From: Rhodospirillaceae bacterium
GTDB taxonomy: Bacteria > Pseudomonadota > Alphaproteobacteria > Rhodospirillales > Rhodospirillaceae
Direction: 5' to 3'
Length of the DNA stretch: 64,000 bases
Assembly (NCBI GenBank): GCA_947476695.1
Contig: CANJRD010000004.1
Coordinates: 124,001 to 188,000, forward strand
Below, piece after piece: positions 1-8,312 of this stretch. A model generated the notes under the pieces. It was not told the origin of the DNA. It saw only the letters and a program-made list of their open reading frames with translations, and did no database searches. Within the stretch, counting starts at the first letter, position 1, and each line of letters opens with the position of its first letter. A program made the translations under genes and the position numbers.

Positions 1-2762
1 ATGCCGATCAGCAGAATGATGCCGATCAACCCGATCATATCCAGGGGATACCCGAAGACGCGCAGCATCAGCAGCGCGCCGACGCCTGCGGACGGAATGG
101 TCGACAGGATTGTCAGCGGGTGGATGTAGCTCTCGTAGAGGATGCCCAGCACGATATAGACCGCGACCAACGCCGCCAGCACCAGATAAGGCATCGTCGT
201 CAGCGAGGCCTGGAAGGCCTGCGCCGTGCCTTGGAAGCTGGGGATGATGGTCGGCGGCAGGTGCGCGTCGCGCTCGACATCCTTCACCAGATCGATCGCG
301 TCACTCAGCGCAACGCCCGGTCCTAGGTTGAACGAGATCGTCACGGCCGGGAACTGGCCCAAGTGGCTCACCGATAACGGGGCGGTGGCCCGCTCGAAGG
401 ACGCGAAAGCGCTTAAGGGGATTTGTCGCCCGTTGGTGGACTTTACGTAGATCTTATCCAGCGCATCGACGCTGCGTTGTACCTTGGGGTCGATCTCCAG
501 GATCACGTGATACTGGTTGAGCTGTGTGAAGATCGTCGCGACCTGACGCTGGCCGAACGCGTCGTATAGCGTATCGTCGATCTGTTGCGACATGACGCCG
601 AGCCGCGACGCTGTGTCGCGGTCGATGCGCACGACCGTACGCGCGCCGGCGTCCTGCTGGTCGGTGGTCACATCCTGCAGCTGCGGGATCGCGCTCACCT
701 TCGCCAGCATGGTCTTGCCCCAGGCATTCAGCTCGGTGACGTTCTGACCCTGCAGCGTGTACTGGAACTGCGTCTTGGCGGCGCGGGCGCCGATGGTGAT
801 GTCCTGCGACGACACCATGCGGACGTTCAGGCCGGTGATCTTGGCCAGCTTCGGGCGCAGCCGCGCGATCACTTCGTCTACGGTTGCGTCGCGCTCGTGG
901 AACGGCTTCATCGCAATGCCGATGCGACCCGTATTGGCGATGTTGCCGCCGTTGGAGCCGGAACCCATCGATACGTTGGTCTGGTCGACAGCCGGGTCGG
1001 CCAGGACGATGTCGTTGGCCTCCATCATCTTGCGCTTCATTTCGTCGAAGGAGATGTCCTGCGCGGCCTCGCTCGAGGCGATCATCAGGCCCGTGTCCTG
1101 CTGTGGAAAGAAGCCCTTGGGGCTGATTACGAACAGGAATGCGGTCAATGCCAGGGTCACGCCCAGCGATGCCAGAACCAGCTTTTGGTGGTTCAGGATG
1201 AACTGCAAGCGGCGGCCGTACGCTTCGGTCAACCAGGTGAAGAAGCGGTCGGCGCTGTCGTAGAAGCGGCCGTGATGCTCCGTCTCCTGGCCCAGGAACC
1301 GCGCGCACATGGTGGGCGTCAGCGTCAGCGATACGAAGGCGGAGATTAGGACGGCGATGCTCAGGGTCACCGCGAACTCGCGGAACAGGCGGCCGACAAG
1401 ACCGCCCATCATCAGCAACGGGATGAACACGGCGATCAGCGAGAAGGTGATCGAAATGATGGTGAACCCGATCTGGCGCGCGCCTTTGACGGCGGCTTCG
1501 TAGGGCGTTTCGCCGTCTTCGATATGGCGGACGATGTTCTCGATCATGACGATGGCATCGTCGACCACGAAGCCGACCGCGATGGTCAACGCCATCAGCG
1601 AGAGGTTATCGAGGCCATAGTCGAGCAGGTACATCACCGCGAAGGTGCCGACCAGCGACAGCGGCACGGCCAGGCCGGTGATGGCGGTAGCCCAGAATTT
1701 CCGCAGGAAGATGAAAATGACCATGATCACCAGCACGATGGTGATCGACAGTGTGAACTCGATGTCCTCCACCGAGGCGCGAATCATCTCGGTCTTGTCG
1801 TGCACCACCATCAGCGTGATGGCGGGCGGGATCGTGGCGCGCAGCTTATCGAGCCGATCCATGATCAGGTCGACAGTCTCGATAGCGTTCGCGCCGGGCT
1901 GGCGGCTGACCGACAGGATGATGCCGCGGTGCTGCGAGATCCAGCCGGCGATCTTGTCGTTCTCCACGCCGTCGATCGCCGTGCCGATGTCGGAGATGTG
2001 CACCGGCGCGCCATTGCGATAAGCCACGATGACGTTCCGATAGTCGGCGGCCTTCACCAGCTGATCGTTCGAGGTCAGCGTCGTCGCTTGGTGCGCGCCG
2101 TTGATCGAGCCCTTGGGCGCGTTCACGGAGGTCTGCGTCAACACCGTGCGCACGTCTTCAAGCGAGATGTTGGCCGCGGCGATGGCCGCCGGGTCGATCT
2201 GCACGCGCACCGCCGGCTTTTGCTCGCCGTTGATATTGATGATGCCCACACCGGGAATTTGCGCGATCTGCTGGGCTAACACGACGTCGGCGAAATCGTC
2301 GACCTGATCGAGCGGCAGCACCTCTGAATAGACGCCCAGGATCAGGATCGGCGGATCGGCCGGGTTGGTCTTGTTGTAGCGCGGCGGATTGGGAAGGTTT
2401 TTCGGCAGCTGACCGCCGGCGGCGTTGATCGCGGCGGAAACATCCTGGGCCGCGGCGTCGATGTCGCGGCTCAGGTCGAACTGTAGCGCGATGCTCGTCG
2501 TACCCAGCGAATTAGTCGACGACATCTGCGTGACGTAGGGAATTTGCGCGAATTGCCGTTCAAGCGGCGCGGCGACGGAGGATGCCATGGTCTCCGGGTC
2601 TGCGCCGGGCAGCGTGGCGTTGACCGAGATCGTGGGGAAATCGACGCGTGGAAGAACTGCGACCGGCAGCTCGACGAAGGCGACAAGGCCGGCCAGGAAT
2701 ATCGCCGCCATCACTAACGATGTGGCGATGGGCCGGTCGATGAATGGCTTTGAGAAACTCAT
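1..2762 (-). CDS. RND efflux pump permease, MdtB/MdtC-like (3' end outside window)
   Basis: Inner-membrane proton-driven pump of the resistance-nodulation-division HAE1 family. It should export drugs or lipophilic compounds through a tripartite complex with the adaptor encoded immediately upstream. The frame is open from the ATG at 2762 to the window edge, about 920 codons of an expected 1030-1050, so the last transmembrane helices and the stop are missing. It begins MSFSKPFIDRPIATSLVMAA, the usual first helix. Helix 4 carries the paired acidic residues of the proton relay in VGFVVDDAIVMIEN, and the late segment YESYIHPLTILSTIPSAGVG is typical of MdtB/MdtC. The start overlaps the adaptor stop by 4 bp (ATGA), indicating translational coupling. 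Family assignment is firm; substrates are unknown. Confidence 0.95.
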   Translation of the reverse strand, partial: MSFSKPFIDRPIATSLVMAAIFLAGLVAFVELPVAVLPRVDFPTISVNATLPGADPETMASSVAAPLERQFAQIPYVTQMSSTNSLGTTSIALQFDLSRDIDAAAQDVSAAINAAGGQLPKNLPNPPRYNKTNPADPPILILGVYSEVLPLDQVDDFADVVLAQQIAQIPGVGIININGEQKPAVRVQIDPAAIAAANISLEDVRTVLTQTSVNAPKGSINGAHQATTLTSNDQLVKAADYRNVIVAYRNGAPVHISDIGTAIDGVENDKIAGWISQHRGIILSVSRQPGANAIETVDLIMDRLDKLRATIPPAITLMVVHDKTEMIRASVEDIEFTLSITIVLVIMVIFIFLRKFWATAITGLAVPLSLVGTFAVMYLLDYGLDNLSLMALTIAVGFVVDDAIVMIENIVRHIEDGETPYEAAVKGARQIGFTIISITFSLIAVFIPLLMMGGLVGRLFREFAVTLSIAVLISAFVSLTLTPTMCARFLGQETEHHGRFYDSADRFFTWLTEAYGRRLQFILNHQKLVLASLGVTLALTAFLFVISPKGFFPQQDTGLMIASSEAAQDISFDEMKRKMMEANDIVLADPAVDQTNVSMGSGSNGGNIANTGRIGIAMKPFHERDATVDEVIARLRPKLAKITGLNVRMVSSQDITIGARAAKTQFQYTLQGQNVTELNAWGKTMLAKVSAIPQLQDVTTDQQDAGARTVVRIDRDTASRLGVMSQQIDDTLYDAFGQRQVATIFTQLNQYHVILEIDPKVQRSVDALDKIYVKSTNGRQIPLSAFASFERATAPLSVSHLGQFPAVTISFNLGPGVALSDAIDLVKDVERDAHLPPTIIPSFQGTAQAFQASLTTMPYLVLAALVAVYIVLGILYESYIHPLTILSTIPSAGVGALLMLRVFGYPLDMIGLIGIILLIG

Positions 2763-3937
2763 TTCCCCTTGCCCCCCGACGCTACGGCGTCGGCGGCTTT
2801 ATCGGCGCTGCCGTCGGCTTGCACGTCGGCGATGTCGGCGGCTTTCACGACTGTGCCCGGCTGCAGGCGCAGTTGCCCGTCCAGCACGACACGCTCGCCG
2901 GCTTTCAAGCCCGCGGTGACCAGAATCTGGCCGCGATACTCCGGTCCGATCTCCAGGTTACGCGCCTCGACCGTGTTGTCGGCCTTGAGGACATAAGCGA
3001 ACGATCCATTCGCCCCGCGCTGCACGACCTGCGCCGGAACCGAAATGCCGGCTTGATGTTCGCCCACTTGCAGGCGCGCGTTGATGAACTCGCCGGGCCA
3101 TAGGCGGTTATCGGCGTTGGGGAAATAGGCCTTCAGCCGGATGGTGCCAGTGTTCTGATCGATCTGGTTATCGATCAGTTCCAGCGTGCCTTGGGCGAGT
3201 TCCTGGGTGTCGTCGCGGCTGATCGCCGTGACTTTCAGTGGACCTTTGTCCTGTGCGGCGACCACCGTGGTCAGGGCGGCCTGCGACAGTGTGAACATTC
3301 CCGCGATCGGCTGGGTCTGCGTGATGACCACCAGACCATTGGCGTCATTGGCATGAACGATGTTGCCCTGGTCGATCTGCCGCACACCGGCGCGGCCGTC
3401 GAGCGGCGACAGGATGGTGGTGTAGCTCAGGTTCACCTGCGCGGTCTCGACGCCGGCACGATCGGCCTGCACCGCAGCGGTGAGGGAGGCGACCTGCGCG
3501 GTCTGGGAGTCGAGTTGCTGGCGCGAGGCGAAGCCCTTGGCGGCGACGTCCTCGGTGCGCGCCAGGTCGCGCTTGGCATTGGCGAGCAGCGCTTCATCCT
3601 TCGCCAAGGCGGCCTGCGCCGTATGCAGCGCGGCTTGAAAACCGCGGTTGTCGATCTGCGCCAGCACCTCACCCTTCTTGACCTGCTGACCTTCGCGGAA
3701 AGCGACTTTCACCAGTTCGCCGTCGACGCGCGCGCGCACGACGACAGTGTTGTAGGCCTGCACCGTACCGAGGCCGGAGAGGTACAACGGCACGTCCTGG
3801 GTGGTGATGGTGGTTGTGGTGACGGGAATGGGTGGCGCTTTGCCGCGCTCATTGCGCGCGCCGAAGCCGCCGAAATGCCAAACCAGGCCGACGGCGACCA
3901 AGCCGCCCGCCACACCTGCAATCGTCTTGCGATTCAT
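2759..3937 (-). CDS. RND efflux periplasmic adaptor (membrane fusion protein), MdtA-like
   Basis: A 392-residue HlyD/MdtA-type adaptor linking the pump to an outer-membrane channel. One N-terminal hydrophobic segment (about residues 5-22) anchors or exports it. A biotinyl-lipoyl-like half-motif (VVVRARVDGELVKVAFREGQ) is followed by an alpha-helical hairpin rich in Ala, Gln and Leu (about 105-165), the second lipoyl half and a beta-barrel domain. The C-terminus is Ala/Asp/Lys-rich and probably disordered. It is first in an operon with the RND pump (4-bp overlap). No outer-membrane factor gene is present in the window, so the system probably borrows a TolC-like channel. A 14-bp perfect palindrome lies 55 bp upstream of the start and could be an operator. 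Confidence 0.94.
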   Translation of the reverse strand: MNRKTIAGVAGGLVAVGLVWHFGGFGARNERGKAPPIPVTTTTITTQDVPLYLSGLGTVQAYNTVVVRARVDGELVKVAFREGQQVKKGEVLAQIDNRGFQAALHTAQAALAKDEALLANAKRDLARTEDVAAKGFASRQQLDSQTAQVASLTAAVQADRAGVETAQVNLSYTTILSPLDGRAGVRQIDQGNIVHANDANGLVVITQTQPIAGMFTLSQAALTTVVAAQDKGPLKVTAISRDDTQELAQGTLELIDNQIDQNTGTIRLKAYFPNADNRLWPGEFINARLQVGEHQAGISVPAQVVQRGANGSFAYVLKADNTVEARNLEIGPEYRGQILVTAGLKAGERVVLDGQLRLQPGTVVKAADIADVQADGSADKAADAVASGGKGK

Positions 3938-4272
3938 CCCGCCAACCTTCGAAAACCAGCGCTAATAACCGTAGATTGGTCCTAACACGCGCTGCACTGC
4001 AGTGCATGATGCGCTGGGGTTAAGGGAGTCCCGGGCCGGAAATTCGAACTTGTCCACAGAGTGGTAAAATCGGCGCGAGGCCGGCGGCGAGACCTGAAGT
4101 TCACCCATAAGAACAATATCTTGTTCGAATGTGGCCTGTGAACTGGGTGCCCGAATCCAATCCGTCAGCCTTACTGACCTCTGGTCGTGGCCCAGGGCTC
4201 TCGCACCGCCCGGGAGCGCGCTAGGAGCACGACTCGGGCGGGGGCGGATGGCTTTGTGCGATGATGCCGGGC
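3938..4272. other. 335-bp intergenic region upstream of the first RND operon
   Basis: This separates the adaptor start (minus strand) from the 3' end of the CBS-BON gene. It is less GC-rich than its surroundings. I see no convincing gene: a 108-codon open frame on the minus strand starts without a ribosome binding site and has no recognisable composition. The region probably carries the promoter of the RND operon near its left side, where a 14-bp perfect palindrome sits. Confidence 0.5.
3993..4006. promoter_or_regulatory. 14-bp perfect palindrome, candidate operator of the RND operon
   Basis: TGCACTGCAGTGCA is a perfect dyad with no spacer. It lies 56-69 bp upstream of the adaptor ATG on the minus strand, a usual position for a repressor site overlapping a promoter. 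No TetR, MarR or LysR regulator gene is adjacent, so the cognate protein is unknown. The symmetry is seen directly; the operator role is inferred. Confidence 0.35.
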
Positions 4273-5014
4273 CTAGGAGGCCGCGCACGGTCCTGCCAAG
4301 TCCTTGAGGCTGTCGAAGCCTTCCGCGCCGCCTGGCAAGCTGGCGTCATCGATCCAGATGAGTTTGTCTTCAACGCCGCGCACGCCCGTGACGTTGGTGG
4401 CCATGACGCGCAGGGCCGCGCGGTCGATGCCGTCGAAGACGATGCCGCGCAACGTCACGATGCCCTTGCACACTTCGGCATCGATGCACGTGGCGGCGGC
4501 CCACTCCTGCCGGTCGAACTGGGCCAACAGAAGGCTGCGAATATGCTCGTCCGACGGCTGCGTGGCGATCAGCGAGACTTGCGAAATAGCCTTTAGGAGG
4601 TCGGCGCGGCTGATGATGCCCGTCACCTTGCCGTTGGCCACGACCGGCACGCGCTTGACGTGATGCTCCTGCATCAGGTCGACGACGCTGGCTAGCGGCG
4701 CGTTGGGGCCGACCGCATAGATGGCGGGCGTCATGATCTCACCGACCGCGCGCATCGGCGCGGCGGCGTAATCCTGGGCGACGGAGTCGGGCGCGATGAC
4801 CAGGGTTGAGCCAATTGCGGTCGCGGCGATCGGTGCCGCTCTCGGGCCGGTACAGAAGGTCGCTTTCGGTGACGATCCCGACCAGTCGTTCGTCGCCGTC
4901 CACCACCGGGAGACCGCTAACGCGATGCCGGATCATCAGTTTCGCGGCGTCCTCGACCGTGGTGGCCGGATGCACGCACACGACGCGGCGCGTCATGACG
5001 TCGGACGCTCTCAT
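4273..5014 (-). pseudogene. CBS-CBS-BON domain protein, interrupted by a frameshift
   Basis: The first piece starts at the ATG at 5014 (GGAG nine bases upstream). It encodes a complete CBS domain (MRASDVMTRRVVCVHPATTV to GIVTESDLLYRPESG) and then runs into unrelated arginine-rich sequence. In another frame, the segment upstream of 4755 continues with STLVIAPDSVAQDYAAAPMR, a second CBS domain (VGEIMTPAIYAVGPNAPLAS onward) and a C-terminal BON-like domain (about the last 75 residues), ending at 4273. Placed end to end these match the usual 230-250-residue CBS-CBS-BON architecture. One base is therefore missing, or two are extra, around 4785-4825. Such proteins are thought to sense adenine nucleotides and are often induced by low oxygen or stress. 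A true pseudogene and a sequencing error cannot be separated here. Confidence 0.8.
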
Positions 5015-5070
5015 GGCAACAAACTCCAGCCCCGCACAACACCTGGGATGGCAGATGTGCCGCAACGGCG

Positions 5071-5106
5071 CAGCGGCCGCTTTGATCTAGCTCAAAGCGG
5101 CCGCTG
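5071..5106. promoter_or_regulatory. 15-bp perfect inverted repeat enclosing an FNR/FixK-like box
   Basis: A perfect 15-bp stem (5071-5085 with 5092-5106) flanks six bases. Its centre, 5082-5095, reads TTGATCTAGCTCAA, one base away from the FNR/FixK/Anr consensus TTGAT-N4-ATCAA. It lies about 74 bp upstream of the CBS-BON start, which would suit an activator near -41.5 with a short leader. CBS/BON genes are common members of low-oxygen regulons, which supports the idea. The same repeat could terminate transcripts from the upstream RND operon, although no T-run follows on the minus strand. Confidence 0.5.
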
Positions 5107-5147
5107 TTTGGATTGGGACGGTAAGTCGCAGGGTCGGAAGCGACGCG

Positions 5148-8100
5148 CTATTCGGCGGGCTGTTCCGAGGCTATCTTGGCGCCGAATGCCGCTTCCTGGG
5201 CGCGGATCTCCTCGGCCAGCTGGCCGGGCGAACTCGTGCGGCGGGCGAACAGCATGTAGAACGTCGGGATCACGAACAGCGTGATCAGCGTGGCGAACGA
5301 CACACCGGCGAAGATCACCACGCCGATCGGGCGGCGGCCTTCGGACCCCGCGCCGGTCGCGATGATCAGGGGCAGCGCCCCCATCACCGTGGCGAGCGCG
5401 GTCATGACAATCGGCCGCAACCGGGTGAGCGACGCCTCGATCAGCGCCTCGCGGAATTCCCGGCCTTCGTCACGCAGCTGGTTGGCGAACTCGACGATCA
5501 GAATTCCGTTCTTTGCCGCCAAGCCGACCAGCACGATCATGCCGATCTGCGAGTAGAGGTTGATGCTTTGGCCGAAGAGCAAAAGCCCCGCCAGCGCGCC
5601 GGCTGTCGCCAGCGGCACGGTCATCATCACCACCATCGGGTGGACGAAGCTCTCGAACTGGGCCGCGAGCACCAGGAACGCGACCACCAGGGCCAATCCA
5701 AACGTGAAGTAGATGGCCATGGAGTTGTCTTTGTAGTCGCCCGCCTCGCCGCGCCAGTTGATCTCGGCGGTGCTCGGCAAACGCTCGGCCACGACCCGTT
5801 CCAGTTCCGCGATGACGTCCGCCAAGGGCACGTCGGTGCGCGGATAGACGTTCAGCATGAACGAGCGGTGGCGGTTGTAGCGGTTGAACGACGCAGCCGC
5901 CCCGGCTTCTTCCAGCTTCACGACGTTTGACAGCGGCACCAGTTGTTTGGTGGTGTCGGAGCGCACGTAGATGTTGGAGACGTCGTTAGGCGTGCGGCGG
6001 TCTTCGGTCTGGCCCTGGATCATGACGTCGTATTCTTCGCCCTGGTCGAAGAACGTCGTCACGCGGCGCGACCCCATCATGCCGGCCAAGGTCTGTCCGA
6101 TGGTCTGCATCGACACGCCCAGATCGCCCGCGCGCGCCTGGTCGATCACGACCTTCACCTGCGGCTTGGTCTCGACGAAGTTGTTGCGCACCTGCAGGAA
6201 CTTCGGATTGCCCTGCAGGCCGTCCATCAGCAGATCACGCCACTTGCGCAGTTCATCGTAGGTCGGGCCGCCGACGACCATCTGCACGTTGCCGTAGCCA
6301 CCGCCGTTGAGGCCGAGCGCGGCGGGGAGGTTGGAGGCAATCTGCGCGCCGGGGATATTCTGGAACAGCGGGATCAAGGATTGCGAGAACGTCTGCACCG
6401 ACCGCTTCCGATTGTCCCAATCGGCCATGCCGACATAGACGTTGCCGCCGCCGCCGCCGCCGCCAACCGGGCTTTGCACGTTTTCCATCAGGGTCACGAC
6501 TTCGCCGGTCTCCAGGTGCTGCTTCAGACCTTCGTAGATCGCGTTCACCTGGCGTGCGGTGTAGTCGGCGCTGGCGCCTTCCGGCGGGCGGACCTGGATG
6601 TTGAAGCTGCCGCGGTCTTCACGCGGCGTGAACTCCTGCGGCAGAAGGGCGAACAGCCCCACGCAGACGACGAGCACACCGACGAAACCCGCCATCACGA
6701 AACGGGAATGGTCGAGCGCGCGTTCAAGATTGCGCCGGTAAAAGGCGGTGAACCTCGCGAACGCATTCTCTGTCCACTGCGAGACCGGGCTGTGGTCGAA
6801 CTCCGCCTTCAATATCTTGCTGCACATCACGGGCGTCAGCGTCAGCGATACGAACAGCGAGAACAGCACCATGATCGCCAGGCTCATCGCGAACTCGCGG
6901 AACAGGCTGCCGACGGTGCCGCGCAGCAACGCCACGGGCATGAACACCGAGGCCAGCACCAGCGTCGTGGACACGACCGCCATGCCAACCTGACGCGCGC
7001 CGCGCTTGGCAGCGAGCAGAGGCGGTTCGCCCATTTGCATGTGGCGATGGATGTTCTCCAGCATGATGATCGCGTCATCGACCACCAGGCCGATGGCCAT
7101 CACCATCGCCAGCAGCGTCAGGATGTTGATCGAGAAGCCTGACGCCCACATCACGATGGCCGCGCCGATCAGCGAGATGGGCACCGCCACCGCGGGGATG
7201 AGCGCGGCGCGGAAGGTTCCCAAGAAGAGATAGATCACGGCCATCACCAGGATCGCGGCGATGCCGCCGGCAATCGACACTTCGTGCAGCGCCTGGGAGA
7301 TGAACACGGAATTGTCGGAGTGGATCGAGAATTCGATATCCGACGGCGCCGTGCGCTTCATGTTCTCGATCGCCGTGCGGATGCGCTTGGCGACGTCGAT
7401 GGTCGACGCGCCGGGCTGCTTGACCACGCCGATGGACAGCGAGACGCGGCCATTGATCCGCGATTGGGAGTAGGGATCGACCGCGCCCAGTTCCACATTG
7501 GCGACTTCGCCCAGGCGCACGAGGTAGTTGTTCGGCCCTCGCGCCACGACCAGCTGCGCGAACTGTGCCGGCGTCTGGAACGAGCGCACCGTGCGCATCG
7601 TGAAGAAGCGGTCTTTCGATTCAAGAATTCCGGCGCCGAGTTCCAGGTTCTCTTTTAGCAGCGCGGTTTCGACGTCGGTTTCGGTCAGGCCGCGCGCGGC
7701 CATGGCGCGGCGGTCGAGCCACAGGCGCATGGCCTTCTTGCGCGCGCCGCCGTACCAGACGTTCGCCACGCCATCGATGGTGGTCAGCTGCGGACCTGCG
7801 GTCAGCATGCCGTATTCGGTTAGATCCAGCGGCGAACGCTTGGACGAGGTCAGGCTGACGAACAGGATCGGCTCGGCGTCCGGGTCGGCCTTCGAGATCG
7901 ACGGCGGATCGGCGTCGCGCGGCAGACGCGACAGCACTTTGCTGACCTGATCGCGGACGTCGTTGGTGGCCAGGTCGATGGAGCGGGATTCGGTGAACTC
8001 GATGTTCAGCCAGCCGTTGCCGTCGCGCGCGAAGGCGGTGATCGACTTGATCCCGGCGATGCCGCTGATCTGGTCTTCCAGCAGCTTCACGACGCGCGTC

Positions 8101-8279
8101 TCAACCACTTCGGCCGCCGCGCCCGGATAGTTCACGTTCACGCTGACGACCGGACGGTCGACGTTCGGCGTCTCGCGCACCGGCATCTGAGTGAGTGAAT
8201 AGAGCCCGAATACGCAAAGCATCAGGCTCGCCACGATCGCGACGACAGGTCGACGCACCGAGAAGTCAGAGATAACCAT
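5148..8279 (-). CDS. RND efflux pump permease (HAE1 family), second system
   Basis: Full-length 1043-residue proton-driven RND transporter. The N-terminus MVISDFSVRRPVVAIVASLM is the first helix. The helix-4 proton-relay pair is present in GLVVDDAIIMLEN, and two porter loops and twelve predicted helices fit the family. The large second periplasmic loop contains seven consecutive glycines encoded by a GCC/GGC trinucleotide run at 6444-6464, an unusual feature. It is not a close copy of the pump at 1-2762 and belongs to a different subgroup (starts with ISDFSVRRPV rather than SKPFIDRPIA). It lies 33 bp downstream of its adaptor, in the same operon. The substrate cannot be told from sequence. 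Confidence 0.95.
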   Translation of the reverse strand: MVISDFSVRRPVVAIVASLMLCVFGLYSLTQMPVRETPNVDRPVVSVNVNYPGAAAEVVETRVVKLLEDQISGIAGIKSITAFARDGNGWLNIEFTESRSIDLATNDVRDQVSKVLSRLPRDADPPSISKADPDAEPILFVSLTSSKRSPLDLTEYGMLTAGPQLTTIDGVANVWYGGARKKAMRLWLDRRAMAARGLTETDVETALLKENLELGAGILESKDRFFTMRTVRSFQTPAQFAQLVVARGPNNYLVRLGEVANVELGAVDPYSQSRINGRVSLSIGVVKQPGASTIDVAKRIRTAIENMKRTAPSDIEFSIHSDNSVFISQALHEVSIAGGIAAILVMAVIYLFLGTFRAALIPAVAVPISLIGAAIVMWASGFSINILTLLAMVMAIGLVVDDAIIMLENIHRHMQMGEPPLLAAKRGARQVGMAVVSTTLVLASVFMPVALLRGTVGSLFREFAMSLAIMVLFSLFVSLTLTPVMCSKILKAEFDHSPVSQWTENAFARFTAFYRRNLERALDHSRFVMAGFVGVLVVCVGLFALLPQEFTPREDRGSFNIQVRPPEGASADYTARQVNAIYEGLKQHLETGEVVTLMENVQSPVGGGGGGGNVYVGMADWDNRKRSVQTFSQSLIPLFQNIPGAQIASNLPAALGLNGGGYGNVQMVVGGPTYDELRKWRDLLMDGLQGNPKFLQVRNNFVETKPQVKVVIDQARAGDLGVSMQTIGQTLAGMMGSRRVTTFFDQGEEYDVMIQGQTEDRRTPNDVSNIYVRSDTTKQLVPLSNVVKLEEAGAAASFNRYNRHRSFMLNVYPRTDVPLADVIAELERVVAERLPSTAEINWRGEAGDYKDNSMAIYFTFGLALVVAFLVLAAQFESFVHPMVVMMTVPLATAGALAGLLLFGQSINLYSQIGMIVLVGLAAKNGILIVEFANQLRDEGREFREALIEASLTRLRPIVMTALATVMGALPLIIATGAGSEGRRPIGVVIFAGVSFATLITLFVIPTFYMLFARRTSSPGQLAEEIRAQEAAFGAKIASEQPAE
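6444..6464. repeat. Trinucleotide repeat (GCC)7 inside the RND pump gene
   Basis: Seven perfect GCC units on the plus strand encode Gly7 in a periplasmic loop of the pump. Such runs can slip during replication in steps of one codon without breaking the frame, so glycine number may vary between strains. Confidence 0.8.
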
Positions 8280-8312
8280 CGCTCGTCTCGTTTATTGCGG
8301 ACGCCGATTTGG

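Noticed and set aside
454-1308. 284-codon open frame on the minus strand inside the first RND pump
   Set aside because: It is an out-of-frame shadow: arginine/proline-rich, no start signal, and the true pump frame runs unbroken across the same bases to the window edge.
3962-4288. Possible small gene in the intergenic region before the first RND operon
   Set aside because: No ribosome binding site, no recognisable sequence, and it would overlap the promoter region and the 3' end of the CBS-BON gene.
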